A stretch of 64,000 nucleotides of DNA, from contig NZ_CP082269.1 in the NCBI RefSeq assembly GCF_019880405.1, forward strand, positions 1,054,001-1,118,000, in the 5' to 3' direction. The notes beneath the pieces are model-generated. The model was not told the origin of the DNA. It made no database searches and saw only the letters and a program-made list of their open reading frames with translations. This stretch comes from Enterobacter sp. C2 (GTDB lineage: Bacteria; Pseudomonadota; Gammaproteobacteria; Enterobacterales; Enterobacteriaceae). How positions within the stretch are numbered: position 1 is the first letter of the stretch; every line of letters starts with the position of its first letter. The translations under genes and the position numbers were made by a program. This document shows positions 24,520-33,499 of the stretch, one piece after another.

Positions 24520-25947
24520 TTAGGACGTGGCGATGGCCGGACTCCGGTTCAGATGGTGGCGCAGACCAACGGCAATCGCCGCCAGCAGCAGCATCATCAC
24601 CGCCTCAACGCCGAGAAAACCCATAATGGCCTCAGGATAGCTGCCGTGATGGTGACGCACCAGCACTAACAGCAGCGAGCCAAATACCGCCGGGCCAAGG
24701 CCCAGCGTCGCCTGTTGCAGGGTGCTGAGCAGGGCGCTGCCCGCCCCGGCATCGTTAGCGGTGATATCACGCATTCCCACCCGGTAGAAGCAGTTGACGA
24801 TCAGCGCCTGGCCGTAGCCAATCAGCGCAGTGGACGGTACCAGCGTCAGGGCCGTGGTTGCCTGTCCGTAGTAGTGGAAGGTTTCCATCAGCAGCAGCAG
24901 GCCGCCGATCTGTACCGCCAGGCCAGAGAGCAGGATCCGTCCCATGCTGTGGCGCGCAATCAGCTTCGGGGCGTACATCGCCGAGAGGAAGTAGGCCACT
25001 CCGAGAGCAATAAAGCTGTTCCCCGACTGCCAGGGGGCCATTCCCAGGCCAGACTGCATGGTCAGCGCCATACAGAACATAAACCCGGACCATGCACTAA
25101 AGAACAGCAGGGCGATCACCATGCCAAAGCGAATGCTGGCGAGCTGCAAGAGGCGCGGCGGCAGCAGCGGGTGTTCGCCACGCCGTTGCTTGCCCAGCGC
25201 GCTAGCCCGCATCCACACCAGCAGCGGCAGCGTAGCCAGCAGCATCAGCTGCATCGACCCCGGCCAGTGCAGCTCTGGCCCCAGCGCCAGGGGAAACAGC
25301 AGGCAGCAGAGGATCAGGGCGAGGATAAACGTGCCTTGCCAGTCGATGGGCGAGTGTTCATCGCGACGGGTCTCGGGCACGTAGCGACGGCTCAACGCCA
25401 GCACCAGCAGGCCAATCGGCACGTTGATGAAAAAGGCGTTACGCCAGCCCAGCCCGGCGATATCTGCCGACACCAGCCAGCCGCCGCACATCTGCCCGAC
25501 GATAAACGCGATACCGCCAATGCCGCCGTAGAGGCTGATAGCCCGCGCGTGGGCGGTACCTTTCAGGGTCACGTGCAGGGTGGCGAGGATCTGCGGGACG
25601 ATCAGCGCCGCTCCCGCACCTTGCAACGTGCGGGCCGCCAGCAGAGCGGTAATCGTGTTTGCCATGCCGCACAGCAGAGAGGCGAAGCTGAACACCGCCA
25701 CGCCCCACATAAACAGACGGCGGCGACCATAGTTATCGCCCAGCTTGCTACCCATCGCCAGACAGACGGCAAAGGCAACGCCGTACAGGGCGACAATAAG
25801 CTCCAGCTGGGTGGCGCTGGCATGCAGCGATGCGGTGATAGAGTCGAGGGCGACGTTGGTGATCGAGGTGTCGATCAGGGGCAACATCTGGCCGGTTAGC
25901 AGCAGGATAAGTCCCGCGCGGCCGGGTGAAACAGTAGACGTTTTCAT
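24520..25947 (-). CDS. DHA2-family (EmrB/QacA-like) MFS efflux transporter
   Basis: A 475-residue, 14-helix drug:H+ antiporter-like protein. Family segments include LIDTSITNVALDSITASLHA, LGDNYGRRRLFMWGVAVFSF and GAGAALIVPQILATLH (motif C-like). DHA2 pumps export hydrophobic compounds. Its stop is 2 bp from the end of the convergent LacI gene. It is divergent from a MmyB-like regulator with a good inverted repeat in between, so it is probably controlled by that regulator. Confidence 0.9.
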   Translation of the reverse strand: MKTSTVSPGRAGLILLLTGQMLPLIDTSITNVALDSITASLHASATQLELIVALYGVAFAVCLAMGSKLGDNYGRRRLFMWGVAVFSFASLLCGMANTITALLAARTLQGAGAALIVPQILATLHVTLKGTAHARAISLYGGIGGIAFIVGQMCGGWLVSADIAGLGWRNAFFINVPIGLLVLALSRRYVPETRRDEHSPIDWQGTFILALILCCLLFPLALGPELHWPGSMQLMLLATLPLLVWMRASALGKQRRGEHPLLPPRLLQLASIRFGMVIALLFFSAWSGFMFCMALTMQSGLGMAPWQSGNSFIALGVAYFLSAMYAPKLIARHSMGRILLSGLAVQIGGLLLLMETFHYYGQATTALTLVPSTALIGYGQALIVNCFYRVGMRDITANDAGAGSALLSTLQQATLGLGPAVFGSLLLVLVRHHHGSYPEAIMGFLGVEAVMMLLLAAIAVGLRHHLNRSPAIATS

Positions 25948-26004
25948 GGTAGCTCCATTGCGTCATTCAGCGAATGGCCGTAGCATCGCTGATTGAATAA
26001 ACGG

Positions 26005-26030
26005 GTACCAGTTCCTGATTATACTGGTAC
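26005..26030. promoter_or_regulatory. Inverted-repeat operator between efflux gene and regulator
   Basis: GTACCAGT (26005-26012) and ACTGGTAC (26023-26030) form a perfect 8-bp inverted repeat with a 10-bp spacer in the 118-bp divergent gap. Centre spacing of 18 bp fits a dimeric HTH regulator. Confidence 0.7.
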
Positions 26031-26065
26031 TGGCACTACCATGCTGAAGAGAGGCAGGAGAGACG

Positions 26066-26929
26066 ATGAGCCTGATAAGCCACAGCGAGCTGGACGTTGC
26101 GCAGATACGCCAGGACGATCGCCGTAAACAGCTGGGCGCTTTTCTACGCGCTCGACGGGAGAGCTTAGATCCGCAGCGGCTGGGGCTTCCGCGCAGCGGG
26201 CGGCGGCGCACACCGGGCCTGCGTCGGGAGGAGGTAGCGATGCTGGCGGACGTTGGCGTGACCTGGTATACCTGGCTTGAGCAGGGCAGGGAGGTCAATC
26301 CGTCGGCTGTGGTCATGCAGGCGGTGGCCGATGCGCTGCAGTGCAGCCCGCTGGAGACGCGGCATCTTTTCGTGCTGGCGGGCCTGCCGCCGGTGGAGTC
26401 GGCCAACCTGACGCCATGCGAAGGGATCAGCCCCGGCGCGCGACGGATGCTGGACAGCCTCCTGCCGCAGCCGGCCAGCATTCAGAAACCAAATTTCGAT
26501 ATTGTGGCGTGGAACGACGCCTTCTGTCGGCTGATGGGGGTCGATTTTGCGACGCTGCCGGAAGACGATCGCAACTGTATCTATCTCTATCTGACCCATC
26601 CGGGCTGGCGTAGCCGCCTGGCAAACCGGGACGTGCTGCCGACCTTTGTCTCCTATTTCCGTGCGGCAATGGCGGAGCATCGGGGTGAAGCGGCATGGGA
26701 GAACAAGCTGGCGCGCTTTTTTGCCGCCTCGGAGGAGTTTGAGGCGCTCTGGCATCAGCGCTACGAAGTACGCGGCGTCGAAAACCAGATTAAAACCTTT
26801 CATCACCCTGATTTGGGCGAATTCCAGCTTCAGCAGATGTACTGGTACTCCGCACCGCGTAACGGTTCGCGGCTGCTGGTCTATTTACCGATCGATGAGG
26901 CAGGCGAGCAGGTGCTGGCAAGGCTGTAA
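26066..26929 (+). CDS. MmyB-like XRE-family regulator
   Basis: 287 residues. Residues about 20-100 are an XRE helix-turn-helix of the MmyB type, with GRRRTPGLRREEVAMLADVG and VTWYTWLEQGREVNPS; residues 115-287 are the MmyB ligand-binding domain, a PAS-like fold (PNFDIVAWNDAFCRLMG). Members often control adjacent dehydrogenase or efflux genes and may bind fatty-acid-like ligands. AGGAGAG lies 5 bp upstream of the ATG. Divergent from the DHA2 pump. Confidence 0.9.
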   Translation: MSLISHSELDVAQIRQDDRRKQLGAFLRARRESLDPQRLGLPRSGRRRTPGLRREEVAMLADVGVTWYTWLEQGREVNPSAVVMQAVADALQCSPLETRHLFVLAGLPPVESANLTPCEGISPGARRMLDSLLPQPASIQKPNFDIVAWNDAFCRLMGVDFATLPEDDRNCIYLYLTHPGWRSRLANRDVLPTFVSYFRAAMAEHRGEAAWENKLARFFAASEEFEALWHQRYEVRGVENQIKTFHHPDLGEFQLQQMYWYSAPRNGSRLLVYLPIDEAGEQVLARL

Positions 26930-27027
26930 CCCAACCGGGAAGAACATTTTTCGAGCCTCTTTCCATGTTTAACGCTCCGATCTGAACGCTGTCACAAAAA
27001 CGCATAAGGTAGTGCGTGAGTGGCAGA

Positions 27028-27060
27028 TTAGCCTTTAAGGCAATTTGCCTTATACGCTAA
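27028..27060 (+). promoter_or_regulatory. Palindromic operator of the higBA pair
   Basis: TAAGGCAA (27036-27043) and TTGCCTTA (27045-27052) are perfect inverted arms around one T; an outer TTAGC (27028-27032) and GCTAA (27056-27060) extend the dyad. It lies 16 bp before the toxin start, where a HigA-type antitoxin would autoregulate. Confidence 0.7.
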
Positions 27061-27076
27061 TATTCAGGGACGAAAA

Positions 27077-27408
27077 ATGGTGTTCAGAATATGTGTCCAT
27101 GCGGACGTCAGAGCTGAGCTACTGGCATTGCCTGCCTCAGTGCAGGCAAAAATGATCGGAAAGATAGAAAAGCTTCGGCATAACCCACCGCTTTACGAGA
27201 GCCTGATAGTAAACCTCTCGCTCATGGTCTTTTTGAGATCCGCACGCTGGGGCCTGTTCATAGCCGAGGCATATATGTTTTCCAGCAGAAGCAGACGATT
27301 TTTTTGCTACGTGTTTTTATTAAGAAAACACAGAAGACGCCCCTGGCGGAGATACGCCTGGCGCTTAAGCGGCTACAGGAGATGCAGAATGAGCAAGAAG
27401 ATTATTGA
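27077..27408 (+). pseudogene. HigB-like toxin, frameshifted
   Basis: The frame beginning MVFRICVHADVRAELLALPA matches the N-terminus of phage-Gp49/HigB-type mRNA interferases up to KLRHNPPLYE (about 27196). The downstream half of the family then appears in another frame: PDSKPLAHGLFEIRTLG, then IYVFQQKQTIFLLRVFIKKT and RLALKRLQEMQNEQ, ending at TGA 27406-27408. The break lies at tacgagagcctgat near 27197-27203, where GAGAG may hold a duplicated AG. Ribosomes starting at 27077 would instead read through into the antitoxin frame. The rest is well preserved, so the mutation looks recent, or could be a sequencing error. Confidence 0.8.
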
Positions 27409-27676
27409 CTGGGATGAGCTGAAAGCTGAAATGCTGGCTCAGCCTGACGTTCAGGCTGCGTTTGATGCTCAGGAGCGTAAAGAGCGTTTACGTACAATGC
27501 TGGCGCAATGGCGTCATCATGCTGGCCTTACCCGCGCGCAGGTTGCACAAAGAATAGGTGTGGGCGCCCCGACAGTATCCAGAATGGAGGCCAATATTAC
27601 ACGGGCAAGTCTGGATACATTGACGCGTTATGCACTGGCCTGCGGGGTAAAACATCCGCAGATTTTGCTGTACTGA
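27389..27676 (+). CDS. HigA-like antitoxin (XRE family)
   Basis: 95 residues from the ATG at 27389, overlapping the end of the restored toxin frame by 20 bp as is usual for higBA pairs. The helix-turn-helix is complete: RAQVAQRIGVGAPTVSRMEA, followed by RASLDTLTRYALACGV. Because of the toxin frameshift, the same reading frame is open from 27077, so a 199-residue hybrid could be made, but the first 104 residues are out-of-frame toxin sequence. It should bind the upstream palindrome. Confidence 0.85.
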   Translation: MSKKIIDWDELKAEMLAQPDVQAAFDAQERKERLRTMLAQWRHHAGLTRAQVAQRIGVGAPTVSRMEANITRASLDTLTRYALACGVKHPQILLY

Positions 27677-27678
27677 AA

Positions 27679-27708
27679 CTCCCCGGTCTGATGAAAAAAA
27701 CCGGGGAG
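27679..27708. terminator. Hairpin between higA and nfsB
   Basis: CTCCCCGGT (27679-27687) and ACCGGGGAG (27700-27708) form a perfect 9-bp stem between two convergent genes. The A run is inside the loop and only TTT follows on the minus strand, so efficiency is uncertain. Confidence 0.6.
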
Positions 27709-27723
27709 CGAGCCGGTATCGAA

Positions 27724-28377
27724 TTAGATCTCAGTAACCACGGTCTCTTCTGGCAGGCGGGATTTCGGCAGCGCCTTGTTGAAGTCTTCCACGCTGTGGT
27801 GGCCCACCGGAACGACCACCAGGCTGGTGAAGCCTTTCTCTTTCAGGCCAAATTCGGCATCCAGCACGTCAGCGTCAAACCCTTCGATCGGCACCGCGTC
27901 GAGGCCCATGGCGCCAACGCCCAGCAGGAAGTTACCCACGTTAAGGTAGACCTGACGCGCCATCCACTCATGGTCATCCTGGCGATCTTTGCGGTGCAGG
28001 TCGGCGAAGAAGGTGCGGCCTTTATGGTTAGCGGCTTTTGCTTCCGGCGTGGCGAAGCGACCGTCGGCGTCTTCCTGATCCACAACCTTCTCCAGCCAGT
28101 CGTCGTCCATGGCGGTTTTTGCGCAGAACACCACAACGTGAGAGGCATCCAGCATTTTGCGTTCGTTAAACACGTAGCCGCCCGCCGCGGATTTTGCTAC
28201 CCGCGCTTTGCCCTCTTCGGTGCTGGCAACGATAAAGTGCCACGGCTGTGAGTTGGTGCTCGACGGGCTATAGCGCAGCAGCGATTTGATCTTCTCCGCC
28301 TCATCGGCGGTCAGTTTTTTGCTGGCGTCAAAAGCCTTGGTTGAGTAGCGCTGCAAGGCGATGGAAACGATATCCAT
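27724..28377 (-). CDS. nfsB: Oxygen-insensitive NAD(P)H nitroreductase
   Basis: 217 residues, the exact length of E. coli NfsB, with long identical stretches ([60 protein letters not shown]). FMN-dependent cytosolic enzyme that reduces nitroaromatics, nitrofurans and quinones in two-electron steps. It lies downstream of ramR on the same strand with an 88-bp gap. In Enterobacteriaceae nfs genes are commonly activated by MarA/SoxS/RamA-type regulators; no mar box was pinpointed here. Confidence 0.97.
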   Translation of the reverse strand: MDIVSIALQRYSTKAFDASKKLTADEAEKIKSLLRYSPSSTNSQPWHFIVASTEEGKARVAKSAAGGYVFNERKMLDASHVVVFCAKTAMDDDWLEKVVDQEDADGRFATPEAKAANHKGRTFFADLHRKDRQDDHEWMARQVYLNVGNFLLGVGAMGLDAVPIEGFDADVLDAEFGLKEKGFTSLVVVPVGHHSVEDFNKALPKSRLPEETVVTEI

Positions 28378-28465
28378 AAATGCTCCTGATATTTTTTTGG
28401 GATAAGTTAGGCTGCGCTGTAGCGTACAGATTCAGCGAAGAAAAAATAAGTGAAAATCGTGCGCT

Positions 28466-29053
28466 TTAGCTGCTGCTACTGCTGTCCGCCAGGGCGCGCC
28501 ACATCGCTTCGAAGCCGTGGGCTTTGAAATCGTCCGCCTTTGCGGGCTCGCGGCTGGCGAACTCAATGGTGGTTTCGGCAAGAGAGAGGAACAGGGCATC
28601 GCCAAAGGCGTGGAAAGCTTCGGTGAGAAAAATGGGCAGCACCGAGCGACGGCAAAGCGTGTGAAGATCCGGGAAGAGCTCATCCACATTTTGCTGGGTG
28701 GCGCAGGTGATCTTGCCGGACACCGCCAGCTGACGGATCGCCCGATGGCCAACGGGATGCAGAATGCCCCAGTCGATATAGCTGTTCCAGATATAGCGGG
28801 TTAGCGCCTTGGCTTCGCTGAGAGAGCGATCGAGGCCGTCGAGCATGGCGTGGCAGAGGTCGGTTTTCAGCGCAAGATAAACCGCATTAAGCAGGTCATC
28901 TTTGGTGGCGAAGTAGCGAAACAGCGTGCCTTCTGCGACGCCCGCGTTCCGGGCTATCAGGGCAGTTGAGGCGGTGATCCCTGACTGGGCAAATGCCTCG
29001 GTTGCCGCTTCCAGTAACGCCTGTTTTTTATCTTCACTCTTCGGACGAGCCAC
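28466..29053 (-). CDS. ramR: TetR-family repressor RamR
   Basis: 195 residues. N-terminal TetR helix-turn-helix ([36 protein letters not shown]) and a C-terminal ligand domain. Identification as RamR rests on the divergent ramA gene and the palindrome in the gap. RamR represses ramA and is released by bile acids and other amphipathic compounds; loss-of-function variants raise AcrAB-TolC efflux. The reading frame is intact to the serine-rich tail. Confidence 0.93.
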   Translation of the reverse strand: MARPKSEDKKQALLEAATEAFAQSGITASTALIARNAGVAEGTLFRYFATKDDLLNAVYLALKTDLCHAMLDGLDRSLSEAKALTRYIWNSYIDWGILHPVGHRAIRQLAVSGKITCATQQNVDELFPDLHTLCRRSVLPIFLTEAFHAFGDALFLSLAETTIEFASREPAKADDFKAHGFEAMWRALADSSSSS

Positions 29054-29141
29054 TACACTTTACCTCACACACGGTTAAACCCTGATTGAAACATGAGATC
29101 TGCCGCTCCGCAACGGCCTGTGTCAAAGATCGAAAATCATC

Positions 29142-29187
29142 TTGACGACTTTCTCCCTCTTTCTATAATGAGTGCTTACTCACTCAT
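29142..29187 (+). promoter_or_regulatory. ramA promoter with RamR operator
   Basis: TTGACG (29142-29147), 16 bp, TATAAT (29164-29169) is a strong sigma-70 promoter directed at ramA. The RamR palindrome ATGAGTG-6 bp-CACTCAT (29168-29187) overlaps the -10 and start region, matching the known Salmonella/Klebsiella arrangement. It appears intact. Confidence 0.9.
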
Positions 29188-29228
29188 AATCAAGCTTCAG
29201 CGCATTAAAGAGCAGAGAGGAGCCCGGT

Positions 29229-29573
29229 ATGAACATTTCCGCTCAGGTTATCGATACGATTGTCGATTGGATCGACGACAATTTGCACCAGCCGCTGCGC
29301 ATTGATGACATTGCGCGCCATGCGGGCTATTCAAAATGGCATCTGCAAAGGCTGTTTATGCAATATAAAGGCGAGAGTCTGGGACGCTATATCCGCGAGC
29401 GCAAGCTGCGGCTGGCGGCCCAGGAGCTGCGTGATACCGATCAGAAGGTGTTTGATATCTGCGTTAAGTATGGCTTTGATTCCCAGCAGACCTTCACGCG
29501 CATTTTTACCCGCACCTTTAACCAGCCGCCGGGAGCCTACCGCAAAGAGAATCACGGCCAGGCGCGGCATTAA
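29229..29573 (+). CDS. ramA: AraC/XylS-family multidrug-resistance activator RamA
   Basis: 114 residues, nearly identical in long runs to Salmonella/Klebsiella RamA (NISAQVIDTIVDWIDDNLHQ, HAGYSKWHLQRLFMQYKGES, GFDSQQTFTRIFTRTFNQPP). It consists of only two helix-turn-helix motifs, as in MarA and SoxS. It activates acrAB, tolC and micF-type targets. AGAGGAG lies 7 bp upstream. Controlled by RamR, as the operator shows. Confidence 0.97.
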   Translation: MNISAQVIDTIVDWIDDNLHQPLRIDDIARHAGYSKWHLQRLFMQYKGESLGRYIRERKLRLAAQELRDTDQKVFDICVKYGFDSQQTFTRIFTRTFNQPPGAYRKENHGQARH

Positions 29574-29599
29574 GCCGCTGCTGGCCCGGCCTGCGTAAC

Positions 29600-29857
29600 T
29601 TAACGGGACGAGTGATTCAGCGAGAACCAGCGCCGCCAGATAAAGCGCAGCACGTAGTATTCGATGATCCCAAGCAGCAGAAACCAGACGCAAAACAGCA
29701 GGGTGTAGAGCTGGTTGGCATCCACCAGATGAAAGATAGCGATGAGCTGCTGCGTCAGCGCGCCGCCCGGTGAGGGGGCGGGCAGCAGCAGACAGGAGAG
29801 GAAGGCCAGCAGTAAAATACCGGCGGCCGTCATCAGGGATTCTAGCGGGTGCGTCAT
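29600..29857 (-). CDS. ybdJ: DUF1158 small inner-membrane protein YbdJ
   Basis: 85 residues with two or three hydrophobic helices (MTAAGILLLAFLSCLLLPAP, LYTLLFCVWFLLLGIIEYYV) and a basic tail RFIWRRWFSL, matching E. coli YbdJ. Function unknown. It precedes ybdK... on the same strand as in E. coli (here ybdK is transcribed first, 68 bp upstream), and is convergent with ramA. Confidence 0.9.
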   Translation of the reverse strand: MTHPLESLMTAAGILLLAFLSCLLLPAPSPGGALTQQLIAIFHLVDANQLYTLLFCVWFLLLGIIEYYVLRFIWRRWFSLNHSSR

Positions 29858-29925
29858 GGTGATGTTAATCGTCAGTTAAAACGATATTGTCAGCCATTTG
29901 CCACCGTGGCGCAACCAGACCGGCG

Positions 29926-31044
29926 CTATTGCGCCGCCCAGATCTCCGCGTGCTTCTTCACCAGCCCAAACAGCGAGCCGCCGTCGGCCACGAAATCACG
30001 CATCAGCTGGTCCTCACTCTTGCCACGCCGCACGAACTGCGCCACGGCTTCCAGAGCGCTACTGCCGTTTAGCTTGTCAGCATAGGGGGCAATTTTGTCC
30101 AGCACCCGCTGGATATCCTCACCGATGGTCACCTGCTCGCCGGTATGCACGTCGGTCAACACTCCGGCAAAGCCGTAGCGGCAGGCCTGGAAACGATTGA
30201 ACCTGTAGAGCAGATAGTCGCGCTCCTGCATCTTGAACGGTCGCTCGGCCAGCAGCCAGTGGGAAATGGCCTGAATAAATCCGGCAATATTCACCGCGTG
30301 GCCAAGCGTCAGTGGGGTATCCATCACCCGTACCTCAACCGTGCCAAAGTGCGGGCTGGGGCGAATATCCCAGTGCAGATCTTTAATGCTGTCTATCATG
30401 CTGGTATAGCTCAGGCGACGGAACAGCCCCTCGAATTCCGACCAGTTGCTGACCCAGGGAGCGTGACCGTTATCCGGAAACGCGGAGAAGATGTTGAGCC
30501 GCGACGAGGCGAAGCGGGTGTCGGTGCCCTGAATGTAGGGTGAGGCTGCGCCAAGGGCGATAAAGTGAGGCACGAAGCGCGACAGGCCGTGCATGAGATA
30601 GATAGCATCGTCCCCGCTCGGGCAGCCCACGTGAACGTGCTGGCCGAATACCGTCGCCTGCTGCACCAGATAGCCAAACATCTCCAGCGTACGCGCGTAG
30701 CGCTCGTCATCGCATACTTCCTGACGCTGCCACGTCTGGAAGGGGTGCGTGCCGCCGCCGCATATTTGCAGATGGTGATCGTTGGCGGCGCGCAGGATGA
30801 TCTGCTGCATGGCGGAGAACTGCCCGGCGGCCTGGTGGATATCCCCGCAGACGCCGGTGGCGATCTCTAACATGCTTTCGGTGATGTCGTGCTTCACCTC
30901 ACCCCCCTTGACTTCGGCCTTAACGGCATCAATCAGCGTGGAGGAGTCCTGGCTAAGGTCGTATCCCGGCGGGTTAACCACCTGCAGCTCCAGCTCAATC
31001 CCCAGGGTAAAGGCGTCAGAACGATGAAAGTCGGGTAGGGGCAT
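29926..31044 (-). CDS. ybdK: Glutamate-cysteine ligase family 2 protein YbdK
   Basis: 372 residues, the length of E. coli YbdK, with [49 protein letters not shown] and [16 protein letters not shown]. This carboxylate-amine ligase family has weak gamma-glutamyl-cysteine ligase activity in E. coli; its physiological role is uncertain. Catalytic glutamate (GIELELQ) and substrate-binding histidines are present. In E. coli ybdK is followed by entD; here it is followed by an ABC importer and flagellar genes. Confidence 0.95.
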   Translation of the reverse strand: MPLPDFHRSDAFTLGIELELQVVNPPGYDLSQDSSTLIDAVKAEVKGGEVKHDITESMLEIATGVCGDIHQAAGQFSAMQQIILRAANDHHLQICGGGTHPFQTWQRQEVCDDERYARTLEMFGYLVQQATVFGQHVHVGCPSGDDAIYLMHGLSRFVPHFIALGAASPYIQGTDTRFASSRLNIFSAFPDNGHAPWVSNWSEFEGLFRRLSYTSMIDSIKDLHWDIRPSPHFGTVEVRVMDTPLTLGHAVNIAGFIQAISHWLLAERPFKMQERDYLLYRFNRFQACRYGFAGVLTDVHTGEQVTIGEDIQRVLDKIAPYADKLNGSSALEAVAQFVRRGKSEDQLMRDFVADGGSLFGLVKKHAEIWAAQ

Positions 31045-31129
31045 AGGTAAACTCGCTGTTGTCTGTTTTTACTAAGTATAGAGCGAGTTTATGCCCAACC
31101 GAGGCGGCAGCGGGGCAACCGGTTAATAA

Positions 31130-31849
31130 TCACACAATTAATGCGGGTGACGCCATATGTTCGCCTCGCGCGAGCGCGGCCCGATCGTAAAAATGCTGTA
31201 TTACGCCGTCGGCCATAAACGCCGCACGATCCGACATATGGGCGATCACATCTGCATCATGGCTGACCAGCAGGTAGGTCATCTGATGGTCGCGCTTCAA
31301 CCGGTTTAGCAGGTTAAGGATCTCGGCCTGGACGGACATATCCAGCGCCGAAGTGGGTTCATCCAGCAGCAGGATCTGCGGACGCAGCAGCAGCGCCCGG
31401 GCGATGGCAACGCGCTGGCGCTGGCCGCCGGAGAGCTGATGCGGGTAACGCTTTCCGGCATCGACAGAGAGGCCAACCTGCTCCAGCGCTTCCCTGACCT
31501 GCTCTGCTATCTGCGTTTCACCATGGATCTTCAGCGGCTCGCACAGCGTGCGCCATATCGTGTGGTTGGGGTGCAGCGAGGCGTAGGGATCCTGAAACAC
31601 CATCTGCACATTACGGCGCAGCGCCCCCTGATAGCGCATGCCCGGCGTAATGAGGTTGTCGAGCAGGCTGACGCTGCCCTGCCAGTCGCGTTGCAGACCC
31701 GCCAGCACGCGCAGAATAGTCGACTTGCCGCAGCCGGACTCGCCAATCAAACTGAAGGTCTCCCCGGCCGCCACGTGAAAGCTGGCGGCGGCGACAGCGG
31801 TTTTGTTGCCAAAGCTCACGCGGAGGTGATTGATATCAATGATGCTCAT
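31130..31849 (-). CDS. Peptide/opine/nickel-type ABC ATPase, second subunit
   Basis: 239 residues with Walker A GESGCGKSTILRVL, signature LSGGQRQRVAIARALL, Walker B ILLLDEPTSALD and the switch histidine SHDADVIAHM. It is of the DppF/OppF class. Shorter than DppF (about 330) because it lacks the C-terminal oligopeptide-transport extension, as in NikE. It overlaps the preceding ATPase gene by 4 bp. Confidence 0.9.
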   Translation of the reverse strand: MSIIDINHLRVSFGNKTAVAAASFHVAAGETFSLIGESGCGKSTILRVLAGLQRDWQGSVSLLDNLITPGMRYQGALRRNVQMVFQDPYASLHPNHTIWRTLCEPLKIHGETQIAEQVREALEQVGLSVDAGKRYPHQLSGGQRQRVAIARALLLRPQILLLDEPTSALDMSVQAEILNLLNRLKRDHQMTYLLVSHDADVIAHMSDRAAFMADGVIQHFYDRAALARGEHMASPALIV

Positions 31850-32673
31850 GCGGCACCTCCCTGATACGTCTGACTACGATCCAACACCGGCAGCATCTGG
31901 CCCCAGGTCGTGGCGTTCGGGCGGCAGGTCCAGAGTGTACGGGTGTAGGGGTGCGTTGCCTGCGGTAGGGCATGGGCGGGCATCTCATCGACTTTTTCTC
32001 CCTGATACATCACCAGCACTCTGTGGCAGTGCTGGGCCACCAGGGGAAGGTCGTGGCTAATCAGCAGCATGGCCATGCTGCGCTGCTCGCACTGGGCGAC
32101 CAGCAGCTCAAGGATCTGGTTACGCAGGCGGGCATCCAGCGCCGAGGTGGGTTCATCGGCAATCAGCACCCGAGGGTTATTGATCAGCGCAATGGCAATC
32201 ATCACCCGCTGTCCCATTCCGCCGGACAGCTCACCGGGGTAGCGGGTTAGCGCCGTATCCTGTAGCCCCACGGCTGCAACTACGTCGCGAATGCGCTCTG
32301 TGCGCTCCCTGCGTCCAACCCGCTGGTGCAGGGTAAGCGCCTCTTCCAGCTGGGCGTAAATGCTTTTCACCGGGTTCAGGGCGTAGCGCGGATCCTGCAA
32401 GACCATGGCGATCTCGCTGCCGCGCAGCCGCTGCCAGCCCCGGCTGTTCAGGGTCAGCGCGTCGTTGCCCAGCACGTCCAGCCTGGCCGCGCTAACGACG
32501 CCCGGCTTGCGCACCAGCCCCATCAAGGCACGGGCGGTCATCGATTTGCCAGAGCCAGACTCGCCCACCAGCGCCAGGCGCTCGTTGCCCAGCCGGAAGC
32601 TGAGATTGTTCACCACCCGTGCGCCGGGGTAGTCAATATTGAGTGCCTCGACGGCAATCGCAGTATCAGTCAT
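31846..32673 (-). CDS. Peptide/opine/nickel-type ABC ATPase, first subunit
   Basis: 275 residues from the ATG at 32673, which overlaps the permease stop by 8 bp; longer readings to 32802 have no family character. Walker A GESGSGKSMTARAL, signature LSGGMGQRVMIAIALI, Walker B VLIADEPTSALD and SHDLPLVAQH are intact, and a C-terminal segment THPYTRTLW is typical of DppD/NikD. Energises uptake together with the next gene product. Confidence 0.9.
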   Translation of the reverse strand: MTDTAIAVEALNIDYPGARVVNNLSFRLGNERLALVGESGSGKSMTARALMGLVRKPGVVSAARLDVLGNDALTLNSRGWQRLRGSEIAMVLQDPRYALNPVKSIYAQLEEALTLHQRVGRRERTERIRDVVAAVGLQDTALTRYPGELSGGMGQRVMIAIALINNPRVLIADEPTSALDARLRNQILELLVAQCEQRSMAMLLISHDLPLVAQHCHRVLVMYQGEKVDEMPAHALPQATHPYTRTLWTCRPNATTWGQMLPVLDRSQTYQGGAA

Positions 32674-33499
32674 GGTGTGGCTCCAGTACATCGCGCAGGC
32701 CGTCGCCCAGCAGGTTAAACGCCAGGCTGGCGAGAAGGATAATGCTGCCGGGCGCGGCGGCAATCCACCACTGGTCAAAAATGACCTGCATGCCGTCGGC
32801 AATCATCGCTCCCCACTCCGCCATCGGCGGCCTCGCCCCGAGACCGAGAAAGCCCAGCCCGGCAGCGGCCAGAATAATGCCCGCCAGATCCAGCGCCAGA
32901 CGCACAATTGCCGAGGGCAGGCACAGGGGAAGAATATGGCCAAACAGCAGCCGCCAGCCGCGAATGCCCATCATCTCTGCTGCCGCCAGGTAGTCGCTGT
33001 GGCGCAGGCGCTGGATCTCGCTGCGTGCCTGGCGGGCATAGGCGGGCCAGGTGGTAAGCGCCAGCGCCAGCGCGCCGTTGACCAGCCCCGGCCCCAGCAT
33101 GGCGACAAAGGCGAAGGCGAGGATCAGACGCGGCATCGACATCACCACGTCGGTAAAACGCATCAGCACCCGCTCCAGCCAGCCGCCGTAGTAGCCGCTG
33201 AGAATGCCGATCAGCAGTCCGGCAGGCAGAGTGATGATGGTTACCAGCCCCACCAGACCGAGCGCCGGGCGCGTGCCGTAGATCAGCCGGGAGAGCAGGT
33301 CCCGGCCATAGCTGTCCGTGCCAAGCCAGTGCGCGCCAGTCGGTGCCTCCAGGCGAGCCGCGGCGTCCTGCCAGTTGGGATCGAGCGGGGCGAGCCAGGG
33401 CGCAAACAGCGCGACCAGCAGCAGCGCCACCACCATCAGCAGCCCGCTAAACGCGGCGGGGGAGCGACGTAACCGCTGTAAAAAAAGAGAAGCCGGCAT
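32666..33499 (-). CDS. ABC permease, DppC/NikC type
   Basis: 277 residues, six helices, with the EAA loop DYLAAAEMMGIRGWRLLFGH that contacts the ATPase. The N-terminal cytosolic segment and first periplasmic loop (WLGTDSYGRDLLSRLIYGTR) are family hallmarks. Starts directly after the upstream permease stop. Confidence 0.92.
   Translation of the reverse strand: MPASLFLQRLRRSPAAFSGLLMVVALLLVALFAPWLAPLDPNWQDAAARLEAPTGAHWLGTDSYGRDLLSRLIYGTRPALGLVGLVTIITLPAGLLIGILSGYYGGWLERVLMRFTDVVMSMPRLILAFAFVAMLGPGLVNGALALALTTWPAYARQARSEIQRLRHSDYLAAAEMMGIRGWRLLFGHILPLCLPSAIVRLALDLAGIILAAAGLGFLGLGARPPMAEWGAMIADGMQVIFDQWWIAAAPGSIILLASLAFNLLGDGLRDVLEPHHD

Noticed and set aside
24715-25899. Plus-strand open frame of 394 codons
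   Set aside because: Antisense to the DHA2 transporter; Gln/Arg/His-rich shadow composition and no family match.
27077-27676. A single 199-residue HTH protein
   Set aside because: The first 104 residues are toxin sequence partly read in the wrong frame; the HTH part has its own start at 27389 with the normal higBA overlap.
32639-33472. Plus-strand open frame over the ABC permease
   Set aside because: Antisense shadow, very rich in Gln, Arg and His, no domain.
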